Both the position numbers and the translations under genes were made by a program. Shown here one piece after another: positions 22,546 through 43,141 of a DNA stretch of 64,000 nt. The DNA lies in NCBI GenBank assembly GCA_003342815.1, contig PTEX01000012.1, positions 2,411,373 through 2,475,372 of the forward strand, written 5' to 3'. Origin of the DNA: Eudromia elegans. Taxonomy: Eukaryota > Chordata > Aves > Tinamiformes > Tinamidae. Below the pieces are notes generated by a model. It was not told the DNA's origin. It did not search any database and saw nothing but the letters and a program-made list of their open reading frames with translations. Within the stretch, counting starts at the first letter, position 1; every line of letters begins with the position of its first letter.

Positions 22546-25500
22546 ACATTAGAAAGCTGTTAGAGTGACTGCCTATATTACTACCATAGTTATTTCTCAA
22601 TTTGGTCATACTTTAGATAAAATGTATTATTCTATACTTCATATGTAACAAAGCAATAACAACAACAACAAACTGTCTTCTTTTTTTTTCCAGAAAACTA
22701 CTTTATTTTACATTCGAAAGGCCTTCCAGGGCAGTGTCAAAGAGACCTGCCAAGTATCTGCTGTAATGCAACTCAACATGGTACAACTGCTAAAATAGTT
22801 GGGTAGAGCTCAGCACCTTGCTGAAGTTCACAGAGAAGCAGTAAAGTTGCCCTGATGCAGGGCCTGGCAAGTCTGTGGCAGCCCAGAGACCAAGGTGGGG
22901 CCCAGTGGTTATCCTCCAAAGCGAGACACTACTAGGAATCACTGCAAACTGCTGCCTTGTATGTGCCTGGTTTCAAACAGAAGCAAGAGCACCCCGGACA
23001 AGCACAGATGCAGCGTAATCCCTGCATAGCCGAGTATCTTTTCGTTGTACATACAAAGTTAATGAAATACTTGTTTTCAGGATGGTTTATGCTGGCTCCG
23101 CCCGTGGCCAGGTCGCTCAGCAGCACAAATTCACTTTGAATCAGGGTGGGTACCACAACCGCACGTCACCACGACACACAGAGAGGCATCTGCACTAGTT
23201 TTACTCTTCCATATGAAACTTCCTACGAGACACGGGATGGCAAACATCTGATCCTTGTGACAACCTCTGCTCGTACAAACTTAGCCAATCTCTTCTTTTG
23301 CCAGATTTAAACAAGTACCATCACTTTACATCAAATCAATGCTTTGCTTTACATCACCACAATGTTCTTGAACCAGCCACAGGGAATCCACAGCCGGATC
23401 CACTACAACGTCGAGTAACTGCTGCAGGAGTGGGAAGAGCACGTGAATCTGATCCCAGACAAGCAACCTCAGAGATGCTTGAACAGTACAAAGGGTTGCA
23501 ATTGCCTGCCCTTCCTGGGTTGCATTTTGAAGCCGCAGCAGACTACGAATATCCTCGAGAACCACACACTGGGAAACACAGTAGAACACAAACAGGGAAA
23601 TTTCTTAGCCAGACTGAGCATTTTACAGACTGTTTTCTTTTGGCTGTGATTGGCACAGACAGCTTCCTCAGGAAGCTTCCAAGATTCCTCATGTTGATTT
23701 TTTTTCCATTTTCATTGTGCAGCCTGAGTGAAACTGCTGGCATTTGGCAATCACTTTCCATCGCTGTTATTGTTATTTCCTGGTAGCACGGATTTGTTTT
23801 CCATCATGCAGAGCTCACAGGTGGTGCCCCTGCTTGGGCAAACCCTGGGCTAACGGATTCCTCGGGGAAGTACCTCCAGATGCCCAGCATAAAGTTGCTC
23901 TGGGATTTCGTGCATATGTTAACATGTCTCAGCAAAGCATTAGCCTGCACTGTACATTTCACTAAACTGCTGCCTCCACGTCAAATAAATCATTAATCCT
24001 GACGTTTTCATGCTGCAGAAGGGGAATAGCAGGCAGCAAAGCTCTGCAGTAGTCTTGTCCTTAAACTTTGTATTACACTCACAAGTTGAATGATATTTAA
24101 ATATAAAACATACTGGAAAGATAATTTCCACTGCTCACTGTAAATAAAAATGGCCTACACTAATAATCAACATTAACCAATGCTGAAGTATAACACAAAT
24201 CTGCAAGACAGTAAAACTGTATTAGCCCTTATACATTCAAATGTTGTTCTTTTCTGTTTGGGCTAGTATTGTTTCTGTTCTTCAAGCCTTAAAGTCCTTA
24301 CTAAGAAAAGCTGCTTTATTCTCAGTAACAGTTGCTATATTGTGTGGTCTTCAGATAATGCTCTGGGAATCAAGGTTGTTACACGAGAACCAGAAGGCTG
24401 CTTCTAACTAGATAATTTATGTCATCATAAATGAGGCTCCCAAAGACTTTTTTACCCTCTTTTCAGACAAAACATAAGGATCACTGTCTTCCCAGACAGA
24501 AAACAAAACCTCCTCCTCTTTCAAACCTGAAATGACATTCTTTAGGTTTTCATAGAAGTGCATGTCTTTCCAGTACGTTTTATATTTAAATATCATCATC
24601 CAGCACCAGATATGTGCTCCCTTCCTTGCCCTAAGCGTCTGATTAGAAATTAGCTTCAAAACACTGCTAGTTGGTTATGCATTCACAGATTTCTACAGAG
24701 GAAGACTTTAAACTTTAATTTTGTGGGTTTGTCATACTAATACATATTAATAGTTTACTGAGAGCCTCAGATCTTTTCCAGACAAATATTGCAAAAGATA
24801 ATAAACCTTGTAAAAGTGACAGAAGCAAGGGAAGAGGAAGCTAAACTATGCCTCGTTCTCGCTCCAGGAGACACTAAAAGAAAGAATGCCCATAAAGCTG
24901 GCAGGTTTGGGGTTTTTTTTTCCCTTTTAATAAGACCTTTGCCTTAGGTAGAGGGAATTGCCTCTAAATAACTCCATGTAAGGACAGAATTATTCCACAG
25001 CAAGAAACATTCAATATCCATCTAGCCTTGGACTTCATTCCAAAATCAGCATGCTAACTCCAGAGCTACTTAGTAGAAGTTTTATTCCACACCTCCTCCT
25101 TCCTTAGCTCTTACACATAGCATCTGAAATACACCAGGAATTTGAGGTTCCATTTTTCTGGGGATTTTTGGCTCGATGAATCCGTAAATAATTCATGGCC
25201 AGACAGAGCTATAATTAAGCCAAGAGTTTATCCCACCTCTCCATCAGTTAAAGCCTCCACAGAGAGTTAATCAGTAACTTGCATCCAGTCAAAGCTTGAG
25301 CTTTCATTACCCCCCCTCCAAAAAAATAAAACAAAACCAAACTCATATCCTCTATCTACCACTAATGAAAATGTAGGGTGTTGCTGAAGTGTTGCTCTGT
25401 AACAAGGGATTATGCAACTTGAGAGCTACCTCAAAATTGGATGTCTTTACTGCACCGCTAGCGTGTAGTGAGGCAGGCAGATGCAGATGGGCAGACTTCT

Positions 25501-27420
25501 TAACCTTCTGCTGAGAAGATTAAATCCTTAACCAAGTGATCTCTTCTCTTCCCGTCTCCCTCACATTCCTTCATCTCCTAAAATACACCAGACAACATAA
25601 CAAAGAAACTCTTTACAATCTACCTGGAAATGAAATTTCCTTTTCTGGCGTTTCTAATATAATAAAAAAAAAACTAGCCTTTCAATCACGCAGAAACAAG
25701 TACTTCGTATCTTCCAAGTTGACAAAATCCAAGCAGGAAAACAAAATCATCCCCTACCTTCACTAAATACTAGAACCAAGGGCAAGTATCTTCTTCACAT
25801 TTCCCTTATGAAACAATTGTTAAAAATTCTTATGGTACATAAATGTAAAAATCTATATTTACCCAATTTCCAAGAGACTGTTTAAATACTATCACTTGGA
25901 AAAATTAGCAAGGTCATTCAGTCACAGGATTTTATTTTTGTCTGGAATCAACTGCTTTATATGACTTTGTTGCCAAATATAGAAACATCATCACTCCACA
26001 TACAAAGGCAACATTTTAAAGAATGTGCTTTTATGGGGAAAATGTTCTTTTTTTCTCCTTAAAAGTCTTTTCAAAATTGTGTTCTAAAGATCCAAGAAAC
26101 ATCAGACAGGAAAAGGAAAAACAGACCACATTCTGGACTGAACTATACATAGTTTAACTCCACTAACTTCAGTGGTTTTCGAGAAATCACTGCAGAGTTC
26201 TATCCAAAAAACTTCTTTCACCTAGGGAACAATAGGATTGTTTAGTAATCCCGATTAAGCTATTCACTGTATTTAACTGCTTCCATTTAAAACAACAACA
26301 AATTCTGTTGTTCTAAAATAAGACAGTGCCTACAGCAACACGGGGAATTCTTTCAGAAACTATGAGCAAGCATCTGATTAGGGTGACAAGCCACATGGAA
26401 ACTACTTCCAGAATGAGCCTTAAAGGGCACTGCTACCAACCAAATTTGGCAGGCGAGGAATCATGACAAACTGCAAAGGCATGCAGCCGTGCAATAAAAA
26501 GTTGGGAATCATCAGCAAATAAGACTGCGAGCCCTCGTGTCAGCTCAGCGACGACAGGAGCACAAACAAGGCAAATTCTAAGCATTAAAGACCGGCTTCA
26601 AGACAAATGGCACCTCGCCATACTTGGAGTGGATCCGGGTCTTCCATTTACAGACTGCTTGTCATAAACAAGCTGTATCAGCACAACAAAATATCTCTTT
26701 ATGGCAGATACCTCATTCTGACGCCTTTCAAAACAGAAAAAGCAAATCCTTTTTTTTTTTTTAATAAAAATAAGAAGCTTAAAAAGAAAGAACAGAAAGC
26801 ATAGCGCACGTAAGGCTCTATGCATAGGGCTGTATAGAAGCTTAGAAATCTAACAATATGCAGCATTTGTTACTAGATAAGAGCAGATATCCAGCATCAT
26901 TTATAGAGGTCCATCACTAGATTTCACAGGGTCAGTACACAGCTACCCCTCATATAAGATCACTGTGTCTTCAGACAGTCTTTAAAGTGACAAGTTACAG
27001 TATCAGCTAAAGCAGAAGAGGCAACATTTGGGGCAGATTTTTCAAACATTACAGAGACATTAGCTTAGGTCTCATTTCCATTTCCAGGAAAATGCACTAT
27101 GTTAAGTGGAAGGGAGTAAGGAATAAATTATATTTTAGCCTTTGCATCTACCGTATCTATTAGCAGCATAACTCAAAATAAAAACAGCAAATGGAGTGAG
27201 CTAAACTGCTCCCAGAGACCCAGCAGCACATTCGGAGAGCACACACCAAGTTTAAGCCCTACTTCTGCTCAAAACAAAGTTTTTTTTTACTTCTTTTCCA
27301 AGCCTAACAGAGCTGAGCTCGTGTTTGGTTGGTTAGCGACCACTGCCTCAAGTCAAGCGTTTTGTCCTGCGTTACAGCAAATATCTGCTGGGTTTCTAGC
27401 GCTTGAGAGGATGCTGCAGC
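22546..27420. other. Non-coding stretch left of the upstream CpG island
   Basis: AT-rich sequence with no recognisable gene. An open frame of 162 codons at 23298-23786 (+) and one of 87 codons at 23326-23589 (-) overlap on opposite strands and match no family known to me. A relic of a palindromic amniote repeat is at about 26120-26200. Confidence 0.45.
26120..26200. repeat. Relic of an old palindromic amniote repeat
   Basis: The order of words AGACCACATTCTGGACTGAAC then TTTAACTCCACTAACTTCAG then TGG resembles the widespread reptile/bird repeat with the core CCAxTGACTTCAxTGG preceded by a CAGATTCTGATCTCAGTTAC-like arm. The identification is from memory of the motif and not from a database. 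Confidence 0.4.
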
Positions 27421-27710
27421 ATCTAAAGGCATCTAGAAGCGACGGTCTTCACTCTCGGGATACAGCGGCGCCAAGGAATAAAGAATAAATACAGCGGGTG
27501 GATGGAAGGAGGCGCGGGATCCCGGCGAGCCGCGGGGGACGCGGGCAGCGGCGCGGGGTCCCGCGAGGCCCGTCCCGGCTGCCGCGCGCTCCCGCCGCGC
27601 TCAGCGCCGTTTCCGCGGCTCCCAACGCGCCCCAGGCGCCCCGCAGGCCGCGGCTCCCGGCCCCGGCGGCGCTCCTCGCGCGGCAGGTGCGCTGCGGCCC
27701 GGCCCCCCCT

Positions 27711-27749
27711 CCTAACGGTCGCCCCTAACGGTCGCCCCCAACGGCCGCT
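27711..27749. repeat. Three-copy 13-base repeat with MYB-like cores
   Basis: CCTAACGGTCGCC at 27711-27723, an identical copy at 27724-27736, and CCCAACGGCCGCT at 27737-27749. The first two carry TAACGG and the third CAACGG, both fits to the MYB consensus YAACKG. It sits 26 bases left of the N gap. Confidence 0.85.
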
Positions 27750-27775
27750 CCGCCCCCGGCCCCGCGCCGCAGCCC

Positions 27776-27854
27776 NNNNNNNNNNNNNNNNNNNNNNNNN
27801 NNNNNNNNNNNNNNNNNNNNNNNNNNNNNNNNNNNNNNNNNNNNNNNNNNNNNN
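27776..27854. other. Assembly gap (79 N)
   Basis: Unresolved bases in the heart of the CpG island, flanked on the right by a GGCGGCGGC run. GC-rich triplet repeats are a common cause of such gaps; the true length may differ from 79. Confidence 0.98.
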
Positions 27855-28260
27855 GGCGGCGGCGGCGGCGCAGCGCGCATGGGGAGGGCGGGAGCGCGGG
27901 CGGGACGGGCCCCAGGGAGCGAGCGGCCGCGGCCCCCCCGGGATGGCGGCAGGGCGCCGGTGGCGAGGGAGAGGCATGACGGGAAATTCCTGGGCACCGG
28001 CAGCCACGGCCAAATATGAGCATGGAGCGGCGGCGGGAGCGGCGGGAGGGGCGCCGGGAGCCGCGGAACGAGCCGCAGGGCGCCCGCCCTCCTTCCCTCC
28101 CGACGCGGCGAGGAGAGCGGCAGCCCAGGCCAGGTCCTATTGAAACAAACGCAGCCCCTTCCGTGAGAAGTGCCCTTAAAGCCCTGTTAAACACCGCACT
28201 GGCGTGCCGCTCCTGTCAGTGCTCTGCAAAAAGGGCCTTCCTCCTCCTTCCAGCCCTGGT

Positions 28261-28640
28261 AAAGCAGGTGAGGGGAAAGGCCAGCTCCAAGTGCAAGCTA
28301 CAAGCTCAAAACACAAGGGTAGGTAAGGTTCCCCATCCCCTCCTCCAGGTCGAGCTCTCCAAGGTCTGCTTTTCAAGGTAGGCTTGAGCTTGGCCTTATA
28401 AATGCCCCCTATTTACACTCAGGTGCGTAAAGGCAGGAGAAACTTTGAAGCAACAAGGCACTCGAGGTCCGTTTTGCATCTCAAAACAGCATCTGCGTCA
28501 CTGTTAGGTGCTAACACTGTGACCAATGAAGAATTCCTCCTCTTTCCCCTCACCACAGATGAGAGGGAGTATCCAACTTCAAGAAAAAAATCCAATTATC
28601 TAAAAGATAAGGCACTTAAAAAAACCCCTAATAAACCTTT
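28261..28640. other. Spacer between CpG island and LEMD3 3' end
   Basis: CpG density falls off here. No coding sequence recognised. Open frames continuing from the island on the plus strand look like composition artefacts. Confidence 0.4.
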
Positions 28641-30656
28641 AATTTGATCTTCTCTGCTTAATGGGTTATTTTTCCTTTTTTGTTAAACAGGAGAGGTTAC
28701 ATCAAACATCTGATTTTGCTCAAATGTTTAGATATTATACACATTCCCCTCACAGCAAGGGAGATTAGTCAACAGTTTTAGGTAAAAGAGGCTGCATAAT
28801 AGTCATATTACAATAATGAAATGTACAGTGTTTACAAGAAATATATTTCAGAAGCAAGAAGGATGCATCTGCATCAAAAGGCGACCTTTTCAAATGCCAC
28901 AACTATTTTTACATTCACACTTGCAACAGGTCACAAGATGGGGTCACTAAGGTCAGGTTAACAAATCACGATGATGCACAAATACAACAAAATTAGTTTA
29001 TATACATATATAATACATATACATGTATATTATACATATATGTATGTAGTAAAACTCATCAAAAATCTACCAGACCTGGCACAAAAATCTACTCACCCCT
29101 CAAAAATATGTACTTGTCCTTGGTAAGTAGAGTTCTGCATGGCTGATTATATATATTACATATACTCATTCATCAGCATCTGAGACATAAAACTAAGAAT
29201 TTTTTTTTTTCGGTTAACAAACTCTCCAATATTAAACATGGTGCCCACAAAAGCACAAAGGTAAGGCACAAGAGGGTTTTCTGTTGCGGAATAGTGTGCA
29301 TCATGTTTACTTAACCATAAGAAAAACGTGCATTAGTTGTGCAAGTTCATGCTGCAAATTTGTCATATCTACAAAATAAAGTGAGTTTCAATAAAATTCA
29401 TTGAACTGTTGCACTTTCAGTCTCACCACTCACGGAATATTCAGTTGGGTAATTAGACACCATTGAGTTGTAGGAGTGGCATTAGTAAAACCAATAGTCT
29501 TAGATTTGCAACTAGACTTCTCAGCAACAATTTTGTAGGTACTAGCAAAATGTTAATAAATTTACAGGCTTGGAATCACAACAGTTACTTTCAGCTGAAC
29601 ACCTGCCATTATTTCTAGTCTGCAGTCAAAATTGTTGCATGGAAGCATGTACCTTTTTAAATTTCAATGGGTAAGTTGGCTAATTAAAACAAGTTATAAA
29701 TGTATTTGAAAAGTCACTTAACCCAATGGTATTTTGTCACAGCCCTGGCAATTGTAGTAATAAATACAGCTTTTCACAAAATATTTTTCCAGTATCTGCC
29801 AATTGCTTCTTTATTGCTCACAAATTTGAATTCATTACAATTGGTATCAGACCTTTCACACAAAATCAGAGTCAGATATTTTAATATAAAACCTATAAAA
29901 GATATTTAACTTGTATCTAACACTTTAAGGTATTTGGCCTCTTGTCATGGTACAGCCAAAACCATATAAAACATTAAGTTTTGAATAAAATAGGAAGGTT
30001 ATTCATTGCTTCAATGGAGACATCCTCACAAAACAGCCATTTTTGCCACCACCAGCATTTACAGTTTATATACAGAACCTAGTATATCCACATTCAGCTC
30101 GTTTTCCCTCACACTTATATGCAACCACCAATGCCAGGTTAACTTTCCCCATACCTTAGCCGCAGAAAATGATTCTTTTACAACAATAAAACCCTAATAT
30201 TGACTGAAAAAAAAAAAAATTAAGTTACTCACCATCAGGAACTGTAGGTTGGTTGTTACAAAATACCCACAAGATTATTTCACAGGAAACTATGGAAATA
30301 CAGGAAGTCTTCTTTTCTCCATGCTTTTGTATTATCAAAAACACTTCTTGGTGCAAAAATACAGTCACCACATTTGAAAAGGTTTAATGAACTCGGTATT
30401 CCTCATGCAAAACTTAAATGCATTGGTTTACTAGAGCCCTCCCCCCCGCCAAACTTCCTGAAGCCATTTCTTTTTATCAGCTCAGTATTACTGCCTCACT
30501 GCTAAGTCCCTTTGGAAACGAGATTTCTGGAACATTCAAAACTTTTATTTAATCCATTAAAGTATTACATACAAAAAGCACTAAAAAAGGAAGACGGCAG
30601 CCAAACAGGAATTCTCCTGTCGCAAGTAACAGTCCTAGCAGTTGTAGAAAGTCTTC
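28638..30656 (-). other. LEMD3: Probable LEMD3 3' UTR
   Basis: AT-rich and free of recognisable interspersed repeats from the stop codon down to about 28.6 kb, fitting a 3' UTR of about 2 kb. Minus-strand polyadenylation hexamers: AATAAA at 30544-30549 (about 110 bases after the stop), AATAAA at 29810-29815, and ATTAAA at 28638-28643. Which are used cannot be told from the sequence. The stretch also holds an AT palindromic microsatellite at 28997-29047. Confidence 0.4.
28997..29047. repeat. Self-complementary AT microsatellite
   Basis: Repeats of TATACATATATAATACATATACATGTATATTATACATATATGTATG type (written here only as alternating TATACATA/TATGTA units) can pair with each other. In RNA this would form a hairpin inside the putative LEMD3 3' UTR. 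Confidence 0.7.
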
Positions 30657-30851
<195 letters not shown>

Positions 30852-30928
30852 CTATTGGTTTAGGATAATCATTACATTTTGGGTTGGAATGTAACAAAAC
30901 CCACTGTTTTCATCCCTGCTTAATACTA

Positions 30929-31150
<222 letters not shown>

Positions 31151-31177
31151 TCAAGGAGTCACTAGAAAGACACTCAC

Positions 31178-31283
31178 CTCACGTGAATTTTTGTCAACTG
31201 CAATATGAACAATTCCATCGTTATCACTGCATTTCTCCAAGATTGCTTCCTGAATTGCTAAATGCCAGTGATCACCTATTTCC
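31178..31283 (-). CDS. LEMD3: LEMD3 exon 11 (start of UHM domain)
   Basis: One base completes Met, then 35 codons [35 protein letters not shown]. The sequence matches human MAN1 almost residue for residue (human has Q where this has H after GD). Donor GTGAGT. Intron 11 is only 84 bases. Confidence 0.97.
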
Positions 31284-39831
<8,548 letters not shown>

Positions 39832-40010
39832 CTTGGCCTTGCCATACTTTCGATGGGATTACTAAAATTTTGTCACAGGCTGCAGAAGGCTGCATCCACT
39901 TCCAAACCAAGAACTCAGCACCACCTATTCTTCGTGTTTCTGTGAGAACTCGAGATTCATTTGCTGCGAGGAAGTCAACTGCTCTATTCCAGACTTTCCT
40001 CATTTTCTTC
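39832..40010 (-). CDS. LEMD3: LEMD3 exon 9 (winged-helix MSC domain)
   Basis: One base completes Arg, then 59 codons from [20 protein letters not shown] through [20 protein letters not shown] to [19 protein letters not shown] and one base. This is the heart of the MAN1/Src1 C-terminal winged helix, which in human MAN1 binds DNA. Substitutions against human are conservative (VWD to VWN, RWIQ to KWMQ). Confidence 0.98.
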
Positions 40011-40218
40011 CTGAAAGCAAGAATTACACCAGAATTACAACAATCCACACAGTTGATACCCAGCTCAGAAAAGAAATCCAGTGTTGCTTTTGCCTGCATC
40101 TATAAGGCAAAACACAACACGGCAACCTACTAAATTAGCTCAGTTAATTGACCAATTCATTTCTAAGCTGAATGCTTTATTCAAACCAACTACTTTAAAA
40201 GCTACAGGGAGAACATAC

Positions 40219-40321
40219 CTGTCCTGAGGGGGTATTAGAGAATCACGCACATGTGGAATAGGCATGTAAGGCTGCAAGTCTTTATTTTCAGAACAAGCCT
40301 CACTGTGACTTCTTAGAACAT
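40219..40321 (-). CDS. LEMD3: LEMD3 exon 8
   Basis: Two bases complete Asp, then [20 protein letters not shown] and [13 protein letters not shown], and two bases of Arg. Helical start of the nucleoplasmic C-terminal domain, with the conserved [15 protein letters not shown] block. Acceptor TTCTCAG; donor GTATGT. Confidence 0.97.
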
Positions 40322-41333
40322 CTGAGAACACCATAAGGGAAAAAAAGAAAAACTAAGTTAAAGTAGTTTAGGCAAACGAACTAACAAAAATATTCAATGC
40401 TGGCTATGAAGAGCTACACTGACACTTCCAAATACAGTAGTTAAAAAAGCTAAGGTGTTTTTGACCTTTTAAAGTATTTCTCCTCCCAAATATGCTAAAG
40501 GCAAATCAAATAAACTAACTACACAAAGTGCCTTTACGTACTCTGAATACATTTGGAATAATGGAAACGTTCTTGTGGTTAATTTTGATTGCTAACAGTT
40601 TAAAGCAGCAAAGACCGCCCTCTTTAAGAAGATACTGCATTTTCCACAACAAAAACTGTACTCGTAAACCAAAACAGCCAAAGGTTAAAGAACGAAAATA
40701 GCTCCGAATCTCTTATCCCTTCTAGCATTTTTTGGATTTACAATGTCTGTCACAGAAAGTGGTAAATTTGGTACACAGAAAGCATACAGGGTACTATACC
40801 ATTCAAAACAAGCACTAAAAAAACTATAAGCAGGACTGCTAAAAGCACAAAGCCGGAACTTCAGAATTCAATTCCACTTTCTATTTTAGTAGGACAAACC
40901 TGATCAAACTGTCTAATTAAAGTTCCCCTTTCTATTAAAGGAGCATTAAGGATGGAATTGAGAGTTAATACAAGTTTTAAGAGTGGACTGGCTACGGATT
41001 GCAGAAAGAAAATGAATGTAGAAAACATTCACCATATTTAAAGCCAATCAACATCCCCTCTGTATTTGCATTTTCAATAATAGATTATATCCTGTCTGGT
41101 CAATGGTAATTTATTATAGCCATGACGTAATTCACAAATTTAAGACTTGACACCAAATACTGTATTAAAAGACAAAATTGGCATCTCTCCTAGTACTCTA
41201 ACAGCAAGATGACTGACAGCTAGACATAACTGACAACTAGCTGGAAAACAAAACTAACCAAATTATGGTGAGCACACTGAAAGCCTATAAAAAGCTGACA
41301 CAGAGGCATCAGGTGTGAATTGAGAAGCCATAC
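40322..41333 (-). other. LEMD3: LEMD3 intron 7
   Basis: About 1 kb, AT-rich, no recognised element. Confidence 0.8.
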
Positions 41334-41435
41334 CTATGATTTTTACCACCATATCATACATCTGCCTTGTCTCCTCTTCCTCTTTTGCCCAACGATACTT
41401 CATGTAGTGCAAGACTCCCCATACCATTGCTACGC
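41334..41435 (-). CDS. LEMD3: LEMD3 exon 7 (second membrane segment, inner end)
   Basis: Two bases complete Gly, then [20 protein letters not shown] and [13 protein letters not shown] and one base. [10 protein letters not shown] finishes the transmembrane helix begun in exon 6; the basic MKYRW marks the nucleoplasmic side, followed by the conserved [17 protein letters not shown] helix. Donor GTATGG is slightly off consensus. Confidence 0.97.
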
Positions 41436-43141
41436 CTGCATTAAACAAATAAATCTCTTTAAGCATTATTGAATTGTTGATTAGTTAACAGAGTTCACAC
41501 TACATGCTACAGAAGTTAGTTGAATTACCTAACATTAAGACATCTCAAACTTCAAATCTAATAAGTACACTGTCTTCATCGTCAAGTTTTTGTATTTTAC
41601 TAGCAAAACAAGACTAGACTCAGAACACTATTTTTTGAGGAACATACAGATTTAGAGTTTGTGGGGTTTTTTTTTTTTCCCCTCATTGTTTTAACAGTGA
41701 TCTGGACACCCCATCGCCAGTATCATAGTTGAAATTTTACCCTAGAGTGGAGTAAATAATGAATAAATCATAGAATTGAATTGTCATGGATAAATTAAAA
41801 ATAATTCCAAAAGTCTATGCAAGGTGATAATTTGGAGCCTTTTAGGATTTAAAAGTGTGTAATATTCTTATCTACAGACAAGTCACATGCTTTAGGCATA
41901 CAAGTAAAAACAAATTAACTTTGCTTCAGTTCAGTAACAGATTTGCAAGTGAAGTCCTACACGGTCTTCTGTTAACAGGTATTTCCTGAGGAGAAAAGCT
42001 TGATAAGGGGGTCAGTAACATATGCTGAAAATGAAAAATACATGCAAGTGCTAGATACATAGTTGGTCCTGGACACAAGTGACCACAAGGTAATGTTTGC
42101 TGATATATCAAGAGAACAAGTGACACCATTATTTCAGACCAAAGTAGGTGTTTACTAATTACAATACATCTAATTTTATATAATCCTCTAACATTTTAAA
42201 AGGTGCTTTCTTATATGCTCAATACAGATGAGGAAGCTGTTAACCAAGTGATGTGCTCAAATATAACCAACTGCACCAGCGGCCAATTCTGAGTTTTGCC
42301 TCAGAGTCCCAACCCAATACACTATCCACTCCTATCAGCAGGTGGCAATCTGGGACAGGGTGCCTTGCACTCCTTTGGTTTGCTAGAAAGCTAAGGAAGG
42401 AGGTCTTAGATCTTCTGTTCCATAGGTAGATTGTATAAACACAAGGATCAAGGTAATCCTGAGAAAGGTAGCTTTGTGTCTTCAGTATTTCTACCATGCC
42501 ACATGAAGTGACATGTTTGTGCTCAACAGGACCGTGTATTTTGCTGCATGGTTTTAAATCTGGCAAGACAAAGAAAAATCTCAAAGGACCTGAAAGACAG
42601 TTATTGAAGACCAGATCTGCCAGCCTTACTGAAGGATTAGCTAGGTATGTGTTCTGGTTTTGGTTTTTTTATTTTTTTTTTTTTTTTTTTTTAAAGAACA
42701 GAGTTTAGGAAGACTTTATTCTAGAGGTAGGATTTTTTGCTGAACATTCCATTTGTTGACATTCCAATTTTTCCTAGACACAGGAAATAAAACTATAGAA
42801 AAGATCATCTTCCTAAAGGCCCTCAAACACTACTGAAATGCTCTTCAATTACAGCTACTATACCTTTTTGATGATTTTTTTTTTTTTAAATCAGTTTCGT
42901 TAGTCTGGATGCTTGAAAGCAATAAGATCTTGCTTTGAAGGAAAAGTACCAAAGTTCAGCTGACTAACAGCAGGTAATAGCAATCAATGAGAAAATAGAG
43001 CAGTACATCTGGAGTGCAAAGCACACTGCTGTAATGAGGATACCAACTGGAGCTCTGAGTTGGACAGTTGAATAAAACTCCCACACACCCCAAGCAACTA
43101 CATAAATGCAAGTTATAACAAAAGGTTGACTTTTTACTCAC
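41436..43141 (-). other. LEMD3: LEMD3 intron 6
   Basis: About 1.7 kb. T runs at 42664-42692 (interrupted by one A) and near 41671-41680; no recognised gene or LINE. Confidence 0.75.
42664..42692. repeat. Poly-T run
   Basis: Seven T, one A, then 21 T. It would be a poly-A run on the LEMD3-sense strand. Confidence 0.8.

Larger units (their letters stand above)
1..28100 (-). other. MSRB3: MSRB3 gene, 5' part (gene continues beyond position 1)
   Basis: MSRB3 is a zinc-containing methionine-R-sulfoxide reductase that returns methionine-R-sulfoxide in proteins to methionine; in humans, loss causes deafness DFNB74. Human isoform A has an ER signal peptide and isoform B a mitochondrial leader. Only the isoform-B leader exon (9080-9157) is identifiable here. 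The zinc-binding and catalytic exons were not found and should lie left of position 1. The right-hand limit is inferred from a CpG island at about 27.4-28.3 kb just past the end of LEMD3, which is where the family's gene order places MSRB3. Gene identity is firm; the 5' limit is inference. Confidence 0.7.
27424..28260. promoter_or_regulatory. CpG island, candidate main MSRB3 promoter and first exon
   Basis: Extremely CG-rich from about 27500 to 28140, with GCGGCGGC runs. It lies only a few hundred bases beyond the likely 3' end of LEMD3 and faces the minus-strand MSRB3 gene, the expected next gene. It contains a 79-base N gap and a three-copy 13-base repeat. Open frames across it run through N and exist on both strands, so none is called. 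A minus-strand exon with an ER signal peptide would be expected hereabouts but is not readable. Confidence 0.7.

Noticed and set aside
27423-28194. Long open frames on both strands through the CpG island (up to 213 codons)
   Set aside because: They run through the N gap, overlap in several frames on both strands and consist of Arg/Ala/Pro/Gly, as expected from GC-rich DNA lacking stop codons.
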